A stretch of 59,441 nucleotides of DNA from Deltaproteobacteria bacterium (GTDB lineage Bacteria > Desulfobacterota > Desulfuromonadia > Desulfuromonadales > Geopsychrobacteraceae). Of this stretch, positions 32,232 to 42,630 are shown one piece after another. The stretch spans positions 1-59,441 of the forward strand of contig JAJRWH010000063.1 in assembly GCA_024276935.1 (NCBI GenBank). The letters run 5' to 3'. Numbering within the stretch: the stretch's first letter is position 1; each line of letters starts with the position of its first letter. The notes under the pieces were generated by a model. The model had not been told where the DNA came from and did no database searches. It saw nothing but the letters and a program-made list of their open reading frames with translations. A program made the position numbers and the translations under genes.

Positions 32232-34727
32232 ATGCTGACAGAACAGAACAAGGTTACAGTCAATATTGAAGATGAAATGCGTAAATCCTATATGGACTAC
32301 GCGATGAGTGTCATTGTCGGGCGGGCCTTACCCGATATTCGCGATGGGCTTAAACCGGTTCACCGACGAATACTCTTTGCGATGCATGATCTGAACAACG
32401 ACTACAATAAACCCTATAAAAAATCGGCACGCGTGGTTGGTGATGTTATCGGTAAGTACCATCCGCACGGAGATACCGCCGTTTATGATTCAATCGTGCG
32501 CATGGCACAGGATTTCTCGATGCGCCATCCATTGGTCGATGGCCAGGGAAACTTTGGATCTGTCGACGGTGATTCAGCTGCAGCGATGCGTTATACCGAA
32601 ATTCGCATGGACAAGCTGTCACATGAATTGTTGGCTGATATCGACAAAGAGACCGTCGATTTTGGTCCCAACTACGATGATTCATTGGAAGAACCTCTGG
32701 TTTTACCCTGTAAATTTCCAAACCTGCTGGTCAATGGTTCAGAAGGTATTGCCGTTGGTATGGCGACCAAGATTCCCCCGCACAATCTTGGTGAGGTCAT
32801 AGATGGTCTGGTCGCGATTATCGATAATCCACGGTTGGATTTTGAAGAATTGACCGGACATATCACGGGTCCTGACTTTCCGACTGCTGGTTTTATCAAT
32901 GGTCGAGAGGGAATCCGCGAGGCTTACAGTACCGGTCGCGGTATCGTCCAAATGAGAGCCCGTGCTCTGGTTGAAGTAGACCGGCGCAGCGGACGGGAAA
33001 AAATCGTCATTACGGAGCTTCCCTACCAGGTCAACAAGGCGCGCTTGATTGAAAAAATTGCCGATCTGGTCAAAAATAAAAAGATCGAGGGGATTTCGGA
33101 CCTGCGGGATGAATCAGACCGTGACGGCATGCGAGTTGTGATCGAGCTTAAACGGGATATGGTCCCCGGGGTTGTTCTGAACCAGCTGTATAAAATGACC
33201 GCCATGCAATCCTCTTTCGGGATCATTATGCTGGCGATTGTTGCGGGACAGCCACGCATCTTGACCCTGCGTGAAACCCTTGATCATTTCATTGATCACC
33301 GGCGTGAAATTGTTACCCGGCGCTGTATTTTCGAACTGAAAAAAGCCGAAGCCCGAGCTCATATCCTCGAAGGGCTCAAGATTGCCCTTGATAACCTTGA
33401 TGAGGTGATCAATCTGATCAAATCCTCAACCAATCCGGCTGAAGCCAAACTGAAACTGATTGAGCGCTTCGCATTCAGCGAAATTCAGGCCCAGGCGATT
33501 CTTGATATGCGTCTGCATCGTCTGACCGGGCTTGAGCGCGACAAAATTATCAATGAACTCAATGACGTCATGGCACAGATTGCCCGGCTTAAGGAGATTC
33601 TTGCCAGCGAAAAAGAAATTCTGAAAATTATTCGGGCAGAACTTCTTGAAGTTAAAGATAAATTCGCCAATCCTCGCCGGACAGAAATTATTGATCGGAC
33701 CGCTGATTTAACCCTCGAAGATATGATTGTTGAAGAGGATATGGTGGTTACGGTTTCTCACAGTGGCTACATCAAGCGCAATGCCGTGTCCCTCTATCGT
33801 GCACAGCGACGTGGCGGTAAGGGAAAAACCGGGATGCGGCCCAAAGAAGAGGATTTTGTCGAGCATTTGTTTATTGCTTCGACCCACTCCTATATCCTGG
33901 TATTTACCAGCCGAGGCCGGGCCTACTGGTTGAAGGTCCACGAGATTCCCCAGGGCGGCCGCGCTGCGCGCGGCAAGGCAATTATCAACCTGCTGCAACT
34001 CGATGATAACGAAACGGTAACCACAATTTTACCGGTTAAAGAGTTTGCTGAAGGCAACTATATTGTTATGGCGACTCGAAACGGAGTGGTTAAAAAGACC
34101 GAACTGATGGCCTACTCCCGACCCAGGGCTGGTGGAATTATCGCACTTAATGTTGATGATGGAGATTCCCTGATCTCGACACGGCTGACAGACGGAAGTA
34201 TGGATATCCTGCTCGCAACACGTGGGGGCAAATCGATTCGATTCCCTGAAAATGACGTTCGGGCCATAGGCCGGGTCGGTCGTGGAGTCAAAGGGATGAC
34301 GCTGGAAAAAGGCGATCTGGTCATAGGAATGCAGGTTGTTAACGACAACACTGCAGCAACGCTGGTGACCATTACCGAAAATGGTTACGGTAAACGAACC
34401 GCTCTTGATGAATATCGGGTTCAGAGCCGGGGCGGCAAGGGAATCATTACCATCAAGACCACAGAACGTAACGGTCAGGTTGTAGATATCAAATTAGTCG
34501 ATGAAGATTCTGACCTGATGTTTATCACTGACGGAGGAAAAGTTCTGCGCACCCGGGTTGGCAATATTTCCACCATCGGACGAAATACTCAGGGTGTCAG
34601 GATGATGGTTCTTGAACCGGGTGAAAGAATCGTTTCAGTTGCCAAGCTGGCAGAGAAAGAGTCAGAAAATGAGTCCGCAGAAGTTGAAGAAGACATTGCA
34701 GAAGGATCTGCGGGCGAAGAGGAATAA
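32232..34727 (+). CDS. gyrA: DNA gyrase subunit A
   Basis: DNA cleavage-religation subunit of 831 residues. The catalytic Tyr lies in [10 protein letters not shown]. The GyrA box [10 protein letters not shown] marks the C-terminal DNA-wrapping beta-pinwheel. The quinolone-region sequence is [17 protein letters not shown], with Thr at the E. coli Ser83 position and Asp at 87. The C-terminus is acidic (about the last 25 residues). A 93-nt gap with a GGAGGAAG ribosome site separates it from gyrB. Confidence 0.98.
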   Translation: MLTEQNKVTVNIEDEMRKSYMDYAMSVIVGRALPDIRDGLKPVHRRILFAMHDLNNDYNKPYKKSARVVGDVIGKYHPHGDTAVYDSIVRMAQDFSMRHPLVDGQGNFGSVDGDSAAAMRYTEIRMDKLSHELLADIDKETVDFGPNYDDSLEEPLVLPCKFPNLLVNGSEGIAVGMATKIPPHNLGEVIDGLVAIIDNPRLDFEELTGHITGPDFPTAGFINGREGIREAYSTGRGIVQMRARALVEVDRRSGREKIVITELPYQVNKARLIEKIADLVKNKKIEGISDLRDESDRDGMRVVIELKRDMVPGVVLNQLYKMTAMQSSFGIIMLAIVAGQPRILTLRETLDHFIDHRREIVTRRCIFELKKAEARAHILEGLKIALDNLDEVINLIKSSTNPAEAKLKLIERFAFSEIQAQAILDMRLHRLTGLERDKIINELNDVMAQIARLKEILASEKEILKIIRAELLEVKDKFANPRRTEIIDRTADLTLEDMIVEEDMVVTVSHSGYIKRNAVSLYRAQRRGGKGKTGMRPKEEDFVEHLFIASTHSYILVFTSRGRAYWLKVHEIPQGGRAARGKAIINLLQLDDNETVTTILPVKEFAEGNYIVMATRNGVVKKTELMAYSRPRAGGIIALNVDDGDSLISTRLTDGSMDILLATRGGKSIRFPENDVRAIGRVGRGVKGMTLEKGDLVIGMQVVNDNTAATLVTITENGYGKRTALDEYRVQSRGGKGIITIKTTERNGQVVDIKLVDEDSDLMFITDGGKVLRTRVGNISTIGRNTQGVRMMVLEPGERIVSVAKLAEKESENESAEVEEDIAEGSAGEEE

Positions 34728-35532
34728 AAACCGTCGTTCGACCTGGATTTACGGGTTTCTTCTGCTCAGTCTGTTGGCGGCTGGCGGTTATCTGTTGTGG
34801 ACGAAACATCGCCCTGCTGTGTTGTTGCAGCAGGGTATTCGTCTGGAACAACAGAAAAAGCTGACCGAAGCGCTGGATCGCTACCAGCGATTGTACGAGC
34901 ATTATGATTCAAGTAACGAGGCCGAAAATGCCCTGTTTCGTAGTGGGCGAATTTTACAGGATGACCTTGGCCAGGACCAACGCGCCCTGCTCTCTTATCT
35001 GCGCCTGGAAAAAAACTATCCCCGGAGTAAATTTGTTCGTCAAGCTCAACAGAAAGCCGCAAAGCTGACGAAGTATCGGCTGGGAGACTGTGATCAGGCC
35101 ATTCCGATTTATCAACGTTTGCTTGAAGAAACCAAAGAACAGGGTGATCGCTACCAGTACGAAATTGGCGATTGTTATGTTCGACAGGAAAACTGGTCAC
35201 AGGCTGCAATCGAATTTGAAGCCTTGCTTGGCAGCTATCCACAAAGCGACCTGAGAGAATTGGTCAGTTATAGGTTGGCAGATGCGCGTCTGTTGAATCA
35301 CCAGCCGGAACAAGCCCGGGCGGCGTTTAAACTGGTGCTGAAGAATTATCCACACTCTGCTCTGGCCCAGGAGGCGCGGTTTCGTTTGGCAGAGATGCTC
35401 GAAGAAGAAGAGCACCTCAAAGAGGCTTTGCAGGCGTTTTCCAAAATGACAGATTATCCACGCCAGGATCTGCTTAAAGAGAAAATTCTGCGTCTCAAAA
35501 AACGGATGGCACGCAAAAAAAAGGTGTTGTAA
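34669..35532 (+). CDS. Membrane-anchored tetratricopeptide-repeat protein
   Basis: A 287-residue protein. A basic N-terminus (about 1-27) is followed by one membrane helix (about 28-43, [18 protein letters not shown]), and then by at least four TPR-like repeats with A..Y...L..YP spacing, as in YbgF/BamD-type outer-membrane-assembly adaptors. The repeats should face the periplasm. The ATG at 34669 lies inside the end of gyrA, an overlap of 59 nt; a start further upstream would overlap more. The stop overlaps the gpsA start (TAATG). Role unknown. Confidence 0.8.
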   Translation: MSPQKLKKTLQKDLRAKRNKNRRSTWIYGFLLLSLLAAGGYLLWTKHRPAVLLQQGIRLEQQKKLTEALDRYQRLYEHYDSSNEAENALFRSGRILQDDLGQDQRALLSYLRLEKNYPRSKFVRQAQQKAAKLTKYRLGDCDQAIPIYQRLLEETKEQGDRYQYEIGDCYVRQENWSQAAIEFEALLGSYPQSDLRELVSYRLADARLLNHQPEQARAAFKLVLKNYPHSALAQEARFRLAEMLEEEEHLKEALQAFSKMTDYPRQDLLKEKILRLKKRMARKKKVL

Positions 35533-36551
35533 TGGAACAGACGCAATTTTGTAAATGTACCGTCATTGGAGCGGGCAGCTGGGGAACAACTCTGGCCCAC
35601 CTGCTGGCTGACAAAGGACATCAGACGACACTCTGGGCGTACGAAGCCGATCTGGTGCAGCGGATGCAGGCCCATCATGAAAATGATCTGTATCTGCCGG
35701 GGCACAAACTGGCCAGCGAGTTGCGCTTTACCGCAAAACTGGATGAGGCTGTTGCTGGGGCTGAAATGGTTTTGCTGGTTTGTCCGTCACAGGTGATGCG
35801 CAAGGTTCTGGGGGAACTGGCTCCTCTGCTGCAACCGGAAACCCTTCTGGTTTCAGCGGCCAAGGGAATCGAAAATGATAGCCTTATGATGATGTCCGAG
35901 GTCATCGAAGATCTTTTACCGACGTCGTTAAGAAAAAAGGTCGGTTTTTTATCCGGTCCCTCCTTTGCGCGTGAAGTTGCACAAAAAATCCCGACTGCAG
36001 TGGTTGCTGCTGCTGAGGATTTCAGGGTTGCCGAAGAGATTCAGCAGATATTTACAACCGATTATTTTCGCGTTTATACCCACGATGACATTATAGGTGT
36101 TGAACTTGGTGGCGCGATGAAAAATGTCATTGCTTTGGCTGCCGGTGTTTCGGATGGGCTTGGTTTTGGTTATAATTCGAGAGCCGCATTGATCACCCGC
36201 GGACTGGCCGAGATGACACGCTTGGGAATCGCCATGGGTGGCGCGGCACCAACCTTTGCAGGTCTCAGCGGGATGGGAGATCTGGTTTTGACCTGTACCG
36301 GGGATTTATCACGTAACCGCAGTGTTGGTATTGAGCTTGGTAAGGGAAAAACATTAGCAGAGATCATGGCAGGGATGCAGATGGTTGCAGAGGGAGTGAA
36401 AACAACCCTTTCAGCCTATCAACTGGCGCAAAAACTTCAGGTTGACGCCCCGATTATCGAGCAGATGTACCTGATTTTGTACCAGGATAAAGATCCTCGG
36501 CAGGCGGTTGGTGATCTGATGCTTCGTGGCCTGCGACCAGAATCTGTTTGA
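35532..36551 (+). CDS. gpsA: Glycerol-3-phosphate dehydrogenase [NAD(P)+]
   Basis: Makes sn-glycerol 3-phosphate from dihydroxyacetone phosphate for phospholipid synthesis. 339 residues. The nucleotide motif VIGAGSWGTTLA is near residue 11. The catalytic Lys region is GGAMKNVIALAAGVSDG, and GLSGMGDLVLTC matches the family. Translationally coupled to the TPR gene by a TAATG overlap. Confidence 0.97.
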   Translation: MEQTQFCKCTVIGAGSWGTTLAHLLADKGHQTTLWAYEADLVQRMQAHHENDLYLPGHKLASELRFTAKLDEAVAGAEMVLLVCPSQVMRKVLGELAPLLQPETLLVSAAKGIENDSLMMMSEVIEDLLPTSLRKKVGFLSGPSFAREVAQKIPTAVVAAAEDFRVAEEIQQIFTTDYFRVYTHDDIIGVELGGAMKNVIALAAGVSDGLGFGYNSRAALITRGLAEMTRLGIAMGGAAPTFAGLSGMGDLVLTCTGDLSRNRSVGIELGKGKTLAEIMAGMQMVAEGVKTTLSAYQLAQKLQVDAPIIEQMYLILYQDKDPRQAVGDLMLRGLRPESV

Positions 36552-36574
36552 GGACAAAACCAAAGGAGAAAATC

Positions 36575-37141
36575 GTGAAAAGATTATTGCTGTTGCTGCT
36601 ATTGACCATCGGTTTAACAAGCCCCGTTCTGGGAGCCGATCTGGTTGAAATGAAAACATCGGCAGGGACTCTCAAGATAGAGTTATATCGTAATAAGGCA
36701 CCGCAAACCGTTGAAAACTTTTTGCAATATGTCGATAAGGGCTTTTTTGATGGTACCATTTTTCATCGGGTTATCGATAAGTTTATGATTCAGGGTGGAG
36801 GTTTTGATCAAAACCTGAAGCGCAAGGCAACGGGTGCACCAATCAAAAACGAAGCGACCAATGGCCTGGCCAATGATCGTGGAACACTCGCCATGGCCCG
36901 AACCCAGGTTGTTGACAGTGCAACAAGCCAGTTTTTTATCAATCTGAAAGACAATGATTTTCTCAATAATCGCGGAACCACCACACAGAAATATGGTTAT
37001 GCAGTTTTTGGCAAGGTCATTGAGGGAATGGATGTGGTCGATAAAATTGGCCACAGCCGCACGGTGCGAAAGAACATGCTGTTTCAAAATTTGCCGGAAC
37101 CCCTGATTGTCATTGAAAGCGTCCGGAGAATAAAACAGTAA
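36575..37141 (+). CDS. Exported cyclophilin-type peptidyl-prolyl isomerase
   Basis: Catalyses proline cis-trans isomerisation during folding of exported proteins. 188 residues, with a signal peptide (about 1-20, ending SPVLGA). The cyclophilin core includes GTIFHRVIDKFMIQGG, GTLAMARTQVVDSATSQFFI and YAVFGKVIEGMDVVDKI. GTG at 36575 is the start because AAAGGAGA precedes it. The PpiA/PpiB family name fits, but the signal peptide points to PpiA-like location. Confidence 0.93.
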   Translation: MKRLLLLLLLTIGLTSPVLGADLVEMKTSAGTLKIELYRNKAPQTVENFLQYVDKGFFDGTIFHRVIDKFMIQGGGFDQNLKRKATGAPIKNEATNGLANDRGTLAMARTQVVDSATSQFFINLKDNDFLNNRGTTTQKYGYAVFGKVIEGMDVVDKIGHSRTVRKNMLFQNLPEPLIVIESVRRIKQ

Positions 37142-37165
37142 TTTCAACCCTGATCCAACGTAACA

Positions 37166-37198
37166 AAGCAGGGCCTTATATCGGGCCCTGCTTTTTTT
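37166..37198 (+). terminator. Rho-independent terminator after the cyclophilin gene
   Basis: Stem AGCAGGGCC/GGGCCCTGCT followed by a run of T (TTTTTTT). It ends the transcript that probably starts upstream at gyrA or the TPR gene. Confidence 0.93.
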
Positions 37199-37295
37199 GT
37201 GTCATTGTGCTTTCTGTTGACCCCTTCTATAATCATCAGCAGCATGATGGATAGCAGCCTTTTCCGGATATGAGCCAACCGGTTGTGGAGGAAAA

Positions 37296-37997
37296 ATGGC
37301 AATCCTGCGGGTTATGACCTACGCGCTGAACAGTCCGCCAGGGGTGGCGACTGGTGATATTGCGCAAATTATCAGGTTACAGCGACCCGAACTGGTCTGT
37401 TTGCAGTTTCTGTCCGCAGATCAGCTGCAAGAACTGGCCAGGGAAACAGGTCTGCAATCCTATGGTGGTCGGAGCAGCTGTGGTTTTTTGAGTTGTCATC
37501 CCATAACGGCTGTTCAGGAAAGCCTGCTGGGAAGTGCGGGAAACTGTTTGCGTGCTGACCTCAACCTTGCGGATAAACGACTGCACCTGTTTAATGTTCA
37601 GCTGGCGTTTGACCCGGCACTTCGTAGCCAGCAGATTGCTCGGCTCTTTGCTGAGGATATGCTGGGGGCCAATCTGCCCTGTGCGACTCTGGTCAGTGGT
37701 GATTTCAGCTTTCCACTGTGGGGAGGCGGGCAATGGTTGTTGCGACGCCGACTGAAACGGGTCAAGCATCCACGCTGGGGGGCCAATTATCCCGCCGAGT
37801 TTCCTCTCTGGGCACGTGATCGTATTTACCTCCGTGGTCCAATTCATTCATTGGCCGGTCAGGTTATCGCAACTCCCGAAGCGCGTCAGCTGTCGCGTCA
37901 GCTGCCCATAGTCACAACTCTTGAACTGACAGATACTCGCGAATACCTGAAAATACCAGAGGTCGCTAAATCTCGCATGAGACCCGTGGCAGGCTAG
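37296..37997 (+). CDS. Degenerate endonuclease/exonuclease/phosphatase (EEP)-like protein
   Basis: A 233-residue protein with the layout of the EEP superfamily but altered active-site motifs. The N-terminus LRVMTYALNSPPG matches the usual LRVmTYNvh start. The Glu motif (usually LQE) reads VCLQFLS, GDFN reads GDFSF, and the C-terminal SDHxPV reads SRQLPI, so the catalytic Glu and His are missing. It probably lacks nuclease/phosphatase activity and may bind a ligand. TGGAGG precedes the ATG. Its TAG stop codon coincides with the left end of a 165-bp repeat element. Confidence 0.6.
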   Translation: MAILRVMTYALNSPPGVATGDIAQIIRLQRPELVCLQFLSADQLQELARETGLQSYGGRSSCGFLSCHPITAVQESLLGSAGNCLRADLNLADKRLHLFNVQLAFDPALRSQQIARLFAEDMLGANLPCATLVSGDFSFPLWGGGQWLLRRRLKRVKHPRWGANYPAEFPLWARDRIYLRGPIHSLAGQVIATPEARQLSRQLPIVTTLELTDTREYLKIPEVAKSRMRPVAG

Positions 37998-38158
37998 TGT
38001 CCCGTTTGGTTAGTCATATCAATTAATTCTGAGACATTTTAGCTGCGGACAAGGCACTTCGACGCAGGCCTGGCCTGAGTTAAGCCGAGGAGAAGAGACG
38101 CAGCCCGCAGTTAAAAGGGCCTGAATTAGAAGGCAGAACTAACCGCACGGGACACTGG
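37994..38158. repeat. MITE-like 165-bp element, copy 1
   Basis: Begins CTAGTGTCCCGTTTGGTTAGT and ends with the inverted counterpart (ACTAACCGCACGGGACACTGG). It carries no gene. It is clearly homologous, in opposite orientation, to 45637-45801, with the same length. The CTAG at the left end supplies the stop codon of the EEP-like gene. The right-end CTAG has become CTGG and is followed directly by another GTGTCCCGT, as if a second element end abutted it. Confidence 0.85.
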
Positions 38159-38184
38159 TGTCCCGTAAGGGGACAGGGACCGCC

Positions 38185-38213
38185 TGTGGATAAGTTGTGA
38201 AACGGGTGGATAA
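38185..38213 (+). promoter_or_regulatory. DnaA-box triplet upstream of nth
   Basis: A perfect DnaA box in reverse-complement form (TGTGGATAA, 38185-38193) is followed by TGTGAAA (38196-38202) and GGTGGATAA (38205-38213, one mismatch). The same layout occurs at 49934-49963. Position is 36 nt before the nth start, so it could control nth or titrate DnaA. Confidence 0.5.
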
Positions 38214-38249
38214 CCCGAGACGCCGCAACAGCTGTTGGAGTGAGCCATA

Positions 38250-38891
38250 ATGCCGACCACAAGTGAAGCTGAAGATCTGCTCGATCGCCTTGAACAGATA
38301 TATCCCGAGGCAAAATGCGCGTTGCACTATGGATCGGCCTGGCAACTGCTGGTTGCGACCATTCTTTCGGCACAGTGTACAGACAAGCGGGTTAACCTGG
38401 TAACACAGGATCTTTTTCGTCAGTTGCCAACGGCTGAAAAGATGGCCGCAGCCCGTCAGGAAGACGTTGAAGAGCTGATTCGCTCGACCGGGTTTTATCG
38501 CAACAAGGCAAAGCATCTGATTGCCTGTGCGCAGGTTGTGCAAACGAAACATGCCGGAAAAGTCCCGGCTCAACTGACAGACCTGGTTGCCCTGCCCGGA
38601 GTTGGTCGTAAAACGGCCAATGTTGTGCTGGGCAATATTTTTGGTATTCCCGGGATGGTTGTGGATACGCATGTCAAACGTTTGAGTCGACGTTTCGGTT
38701 GGACTCAACAAAGTGATCCGGTCAAGATAGAACAGGACCTTTGCCTGCTGCTTCCTCCAACCCGCTGGACCCAATGTGGTCATACCCTGATCGAACATGG
38801 TCGGGCTTGTTGCAAGGCCCCTGTTCCCAACTGCGGCCACTGCCAGATTCAGGAATTCTGTCCCCGGGTCGGGGTCGTCAGGAAAGACTGA
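38250..38891 (+). CDS. nth: Endonuclease III
   Basis: Bifunctional DNA glycosylase/AP lyase for oxidised pyrimidines, 213 residues. The helix-hairpin-helix LPGVGRKTANVVLGN with the catalytic Lys near 122 and the catalytic Asp in VVDTHVKRLS are present. The [4Fe-4S] cluster Cys set is C-(6)-C-(2)-C-(5)-C in CCKAPVPNCGHCQIQEFC. It stands between the repeat element and the esterase gene. Confidence 0.97.
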   Translation: MPTTSEAEDLLDRLEQIYPEAKCALHYGSAWQLLVATILSAQCTDKRVNLVTQDLFRQLPTAEKMAAARQEDVEELIRSTGFYRNKAKHLIACAQVVQTKHAGKVPAQLTDLVALPGVGRKTANVVLGNIFGIPGMVVDTHVKRLSRRFGWTQQSDPVKIEQDLCLLLPPTRWTQCGHTLIEHGRACCKAPVPNCGHCQIQEFCPRVGVVRKD

Positions 38892-38921
38892 CCCAAAAAT
38901 CAAAGACCGGTTGAAACGTCT

Positions 38922-39824
38922 ATGTCAAAAGAGATTTTCAAAGCTGTTCGCTCGGTTACCGCCCTCCTTTTTCTTCTGCTTGTTTTCCCGCTTACAGTTA
39001 CTGCGGCCAGCAAGGTTCTGTTCAGCAAAATGAGGTCGCAAGTCCTGGGGACTGACTACCCTTTTTCGGTTTATCTTCCCGATGGATATGAAACAGGTTC
39101 GCAGAAGTATCCGGTTCTTTATCTGCTCCATGGCAATGGGGGAAATGAAACCGATTGGTTGATCAGAGGACAGATTCAGCTCAGGGTCGACAGGCTGATT
39201 GAGGAACAAAAAATCCCGCCTGTTTTGATTGTTATGCCAGGGGGAGGCAGCTCCTGGTGGGTCGATGGTCACCAGGAGCCCGGTGAAGAGGTGTTGATAA
39301 AGGAACTGATTCCCTATATCGACACAAGATTCCGCAGTAGAGCGATCCGCGGTGGACGACTGATTGCGGGAGTTTCAGCAGGTGGTTACGGAACAATCAA
39401 TGCGGTTTTTAAACATCCTGAACTCTTTGCTGCTGCCGCGGCATTAAGCCCGGCAATCTATGTTCCTGGCCCACCGCCATCATCTGCGGCAAAACGGATC
39501 GCACAATTTCAAAAGGACGGCCATTTTGATCTGGCGATCTGGCAAAAGCTGAACTATCCCGCGACCTGGGACTCCTACAAGAGAAAAAAAATTGTGGTAC
39601 CCCTCTATCTGAGCAGTGGAGATCACGACCGCTTTCTTATTGCCTGGCACCTGAGCCAACTGTTTCGGTTGTTGTATGACTATCAGCCTCGGCAGGTTGC
39701 TCTTCGTGTGGTTGATGGTGGGCATAATTGGCATTTGTGGCAAAATAGTATCGAAGATGCATTAGAATATATGGCTGAGTACATCAAGGTGTCTGCTGAC
39801 AAAGAAAAAAATAGCCCGTTCTGA
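38922..39824 (+). CDS. Exported alpha/beta-hydrolase, esterase D/feruloyl esterase-like
   Basis: A 300-residue exported hydrolase. Residues 1-29 are a signal peptide (TALLFLLLVFPLTVTAA). The fold is that of the esterase D/antigen 85/feruloyl esterase group (FSVYLPDGY, YPVLYLLHGNGGNETDWL). The nucleophile is in GVSAGGYGT, the acid is probably in SSGDHDRF and the His in DGGHNWHLW. The natural substrate cannot be read from the sequence. No strong ribosome site precedes the ATG. Confidence 0.87.
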   Translation: MSKEIFKAVRSVTALLFLLLVFPLTVTAASKVLFSKMRSQVLGTDYPFSVYLPDGYETGSQKYPVLYLLHGNGGNETDWLIRGQIQLRVDRLIEEQKIPPVLIVMPGGGSSWWVDGHQEPGEEVLIKELIPYIDTRFRSRAIRGGRLIAGVSAGGYGTINAVFKHPELFAAAAALSPAIYVPGPPPSSAAKRIAQFQKDGHFDLAIWQKLNYPATWDSYKRKKIVVPLYLSSGDHDRFLIAWHLSQLFRLLYDYQPRQVALRVVDGGHNWHLWQNSIEDALEYMAEYIKVSADKEKNSPF

Positions 39825-39914
39825 AGTCTCAACCCGGCCACGACTCAGCAGGTAACGGGAATAAAGGGTACACTGAAGACAGAACGCAAAACTTACTTTC
39901 TCAAGGGGAACTGT

Positions 39915-42554
39915 ATGAATAAACAAACAGGTGCCACCTATAAAACGTTATCGGTTGAAAACCAGAGTTATCGTTATTACAGCATCAAGCAGTTGGCTGC
40001 CGACCAGGGCGCCAATCTGGATCGCCTGCCCATAACCATTCAGATTCTGATTGAAAATCTGTTGCAAAATCAGGATGGAAGCAAGGTCGCCAGTCAACAA
40101 CTGGAGGCCCTGCTGAATTGGCAGGTCGGAGAAGAAATTGCCTACCGTCCCGCCCGGGTTCTGATGCAGGACTTTACCGGAGTTCCGGCAATTGTCGATT
40201 TGGCGGCAATGCGAGACGCGGTGGTAGAAGCCGGTGGCGATCCGGCACAGATTAATCCGCAGATACCGGTCGATCTGGTTATCGACCATTCGGTGATGGT
40301 TGATCGCTATGGCAGTGCCGAGGCATTTCGGGCCAACGTCGATATAGAAATGACGCGAAATCGCGAACGATATGCCTTTTTGCGTTGGGGCCAGAAATCG
40401 TTTGATAATTTTCGGGTTGTCCCGCCGGGAACCGGAATCTGCCACCAGGTCAATCTCGAATACCTTGCTCAGGCTGTCTGGACAAGACCCGAGGGGGAAG
40501 AGATTCTGGCCTATCCCGATACCCTGGTCGGAACCGACAGTCATACGACGATGATCAACGGTCTGGGTGTTCTTGGCTGGGGGGTTGGTGGCATTGAAGC
40601 GGAAGCTGCGATGCTTGGCCAACCGATTTCGATGTTGATCCCTGAAGTGGTGGGTTTTCGTCTTGCGGGAACTCTGAGTGAGGGTATTACCGCCACCGAC
40701 CTGGTTCTGACCGTGACCGAGAAGCTGCGAGCCCAGGGAGTGGTTGGAAAGTTTGTCGAATTTTTTGGTCCGGGTCTGGCTCAACTGCCCCTGGCGGATC
40801 GCGCAACAATAGCCAATATGGCACCAGAATATGGTGCGACCTGCGGGTTTTTCCCGATTGATGAAACCACGCTTGAATACCTGCGTCTGACGGGGCGTGA
40901 TCCGCAGCAGATCAGGCTGGTTGAAGCCTATTGCAAGGAGCAGGGCCTGTGGGGTGATGCCAATAAGCCGGCACCTGAATACACGATTGTTCTCGATCTT
41001 GATCTGGCAGAAATCAAACCAAGCCTGGCCGGACCGAAACGACCCCAGGATCGGGTAACCATGCCTGAGCTTAAACAGGCTCTGAAAGAGTTCATTCCGG
41101 CAGAAAAGCAGCAACAACAGGTGGCGGTAGCGGGAGAAGACTTTTCTTTAACCAGTGGTGATGTGGTGATTGCCGCTATCACCAGTTGTACCAATACCTC
41201 GAATCCGGCAGTCATGATGGCGGCGGGCTTATTGGCCCAAAAAGCTCTGGAGGCTGGTTTGATGACCAAGCCCTGGGTCAAGACCTCGCTGGCACCCGGG
41301 TCCAAGGTGGTTACAGACTATCTGGCTGTAGCTGGTTTGCAACCTGCTCTCGACGCGCTCGGTTTTCAGGTTGTTGGTTATGGTTGTACAACCTGTATCG
41401 GGAATTCAGGCCCCTTGAAAGGGCCCATCGCTGATGCGATCAGTGAAAACGATCTGTGGGTTTCTTCTGTCCTGTCAGGAAATCGCAACTTTGAAGGCCG
41501 GATTCATCAACAGGTCAAAGCCAACTGGTTGGCATCGCCTCCTCTGGTTGTTGCCTATGCACTGGCCGGGACAACAAAGATTGATCTCAGTTGTGAACCA
41601 CTGGGAACCGGAAAAGAAGGCCAGGCTGTTTATCTGCGTGATCTCTGGCCAACCAATGCAGAGGTGGCCGAAAAGATTCATCTGGTTGACGCCCAGATGT
41701 TCCGTCAGGAATACGCGGCGGTTTTTGATGGCGATGACCAATGGCAGCAATTACCGGTGCCAGAGGGCCAGACCTATACCTGGGACAAGGACTCGACCTA
41801 TATTCGCCAGCCCGCATTTTTTGCTGTCCCTGAACAGACCAAAGAGTTTGCCGGTTTCAACAGGGCACGAATTCTGGCGTTGCTTGGCAACTCGATTACG
41901 ACCGACCATATTTCACCGGCAGGTGCCATCAAGGCCGAGAGTCCGGCGGGACATTACCTTCAGGAGGCCGGAATTGCAGAGAGCGATTTTAATTCCTATG
42001 GCTCCCGACGAGGTAACCATGAGGTGATGATGCGGGGAACTTTTGCCAATATTCGCCTGCGCAACAAAATGGTGCCCGAACAGGAAGGGGGGGTTACCCG
42101 ATACCTTCCCACTGGTGAGACAATGGCTATTTTTGATGCCGCAGCCAGGTATGCTGCGGACCAGCAACCCCTGGTTGTCATTGCCGGGCGTGAATATGGT
42201 ACAGGTTCGAGTCGGGATTGGGCCGCCAAGGGAACCCTGTTGCTTGGCGTCAAGGCCGTGATTGCCGAAAGCTATGAGCGGATCCACCGTTCCAATCTGG
42301 TTGGCATGGGAATACTCCCCTTGCAGTTTACCGCCGGGGATAATACCGAGAGTCTTGGATTGACCGGAGAAGAATTGATCAGCCTTCCTTTTACCGGACC
42401 CTTGCAGGCCAAAATGACGCTTCCTTTGGTGATTGAATCCTCTTCAGGAGAGAAAAGAGAGTTGCAGCTTCTGTGTCGAATCGATACTGAAGACGAAGTT
42501 GCCTATTATCAAAGCGGCGGTATACTCAACTACGTGCTGGGTCGGCTGGTCTGA
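39915..42554 (+). CDS. acnA: Aconitate hydratase (AcnA/IRP type)
   Basis: Citrate-isocitrate isomerase of the TCA cycle, 879 residues. The [4Fe-4S] ligands are in SCTNTSNP and YGCTTCIGNSGP. The substrate region DSHTTMINGLGVLGWGVGGIEAEA and the swivel-domain SRDWAAKGTLLLGVKAVIAESYERIHRSNLVGMGILPLQF are typical of the AcnA group. AAGGGGAA lies before the ATG. A 389-codon antisense open frame inside it is a shadow. Confidence 0.97.
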   Translation: MNKQTGATYKTLSVENQSYRYYSIKQLAADQGANLDRLPITIQILIENLLQNQDGSKVASQQLEALLNWQVGEEIAYRPARVLMQDFTGVPAIVDLAAMRDAVVEAGGDPAQINPQIPVDLVIDHSVMVDRYGSAEAFRANVDIEMTRNRERYAFLRWGQKSFDNFRVVPPGTGICHQVNLEYLAQAVWTRPEGEEILAYPDTLVGTDSHTTMINGLGVLGWGVGGIEAEAAMLGQPISMLIPEVVGFRLAGTLSEGITATDLVLTVTEKLRAQGVVGKFVEFFGPGLAQLPLADRATIANMAPEYGATCGFFPIDETTLEYLRLTGRDPQQIRLVEAYCKEQGLWGDANKPAPEYTIVLDLDLAEIKPSLAGPKRPQDRVTMPELKQALKEFIPAEKQQQQVAVAGEDFSLTSGDVVIAAITSCTNTSNPAVMMAAGLLAQKALEAGLMTKPWVKTSLAPGSKVVTDYLAVAGLQPALDALGFQVVGYGCTTCIGNSGPLKGPIADAISENDLWVSSVLSGNRNFEGRIHQQVKANWLASPPLVVAYALAGTTKIDLSCEPLGTGKEGQAVYLRDLWPTNAEVAEKIHLVDAQMFRQEYAAVFDGDDQWQQLPVPEGQTYTWDKDSTYIRQPAFFAVPEQTKEFAGFNRARILALLGNSITTDHISPAGAIKAESPAGHYLQEAGIAESDFNSYGSRRGNHEVMMRGTFANIRLRNKMVPEQEGGVTRYLPTGETMAIFDAAARYAADQQPLVVIAGREYGTGSSRDWAAKGTLLLGVKAVIAESYERIHRSNLVGMGILPLQFTAGDNTESLGLTGEELISLPFTGPLQAKMTLPLVIESSSGEKRELQLLCRIDTEDEVAYYQSGGILNYVLGRLV

Positions 42555-42630
42555 AATCTGAGCGCCTTGCACACTGCTTCTTCGACCTCGGAATTTTTTT
42601 GCGCCTATCCAGAAAAAGGAGAAAATGCAG

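Noticed and set aside
35346-35354. Perfect DnaA-box sequence TTATCCACA in the TPR gene
   Set aside because: It encodes part of the repeated Tyr-Pro-His/Gln motif of the protein, stands alone, and is explained by codons.
39948-41117. Long antisense open frame (389 codons) inside acnA
   Set aside because: It mirrors the codon pattern of acnA, has no ribosome site and no recognisable motifs; acnA on the other strand is certain.
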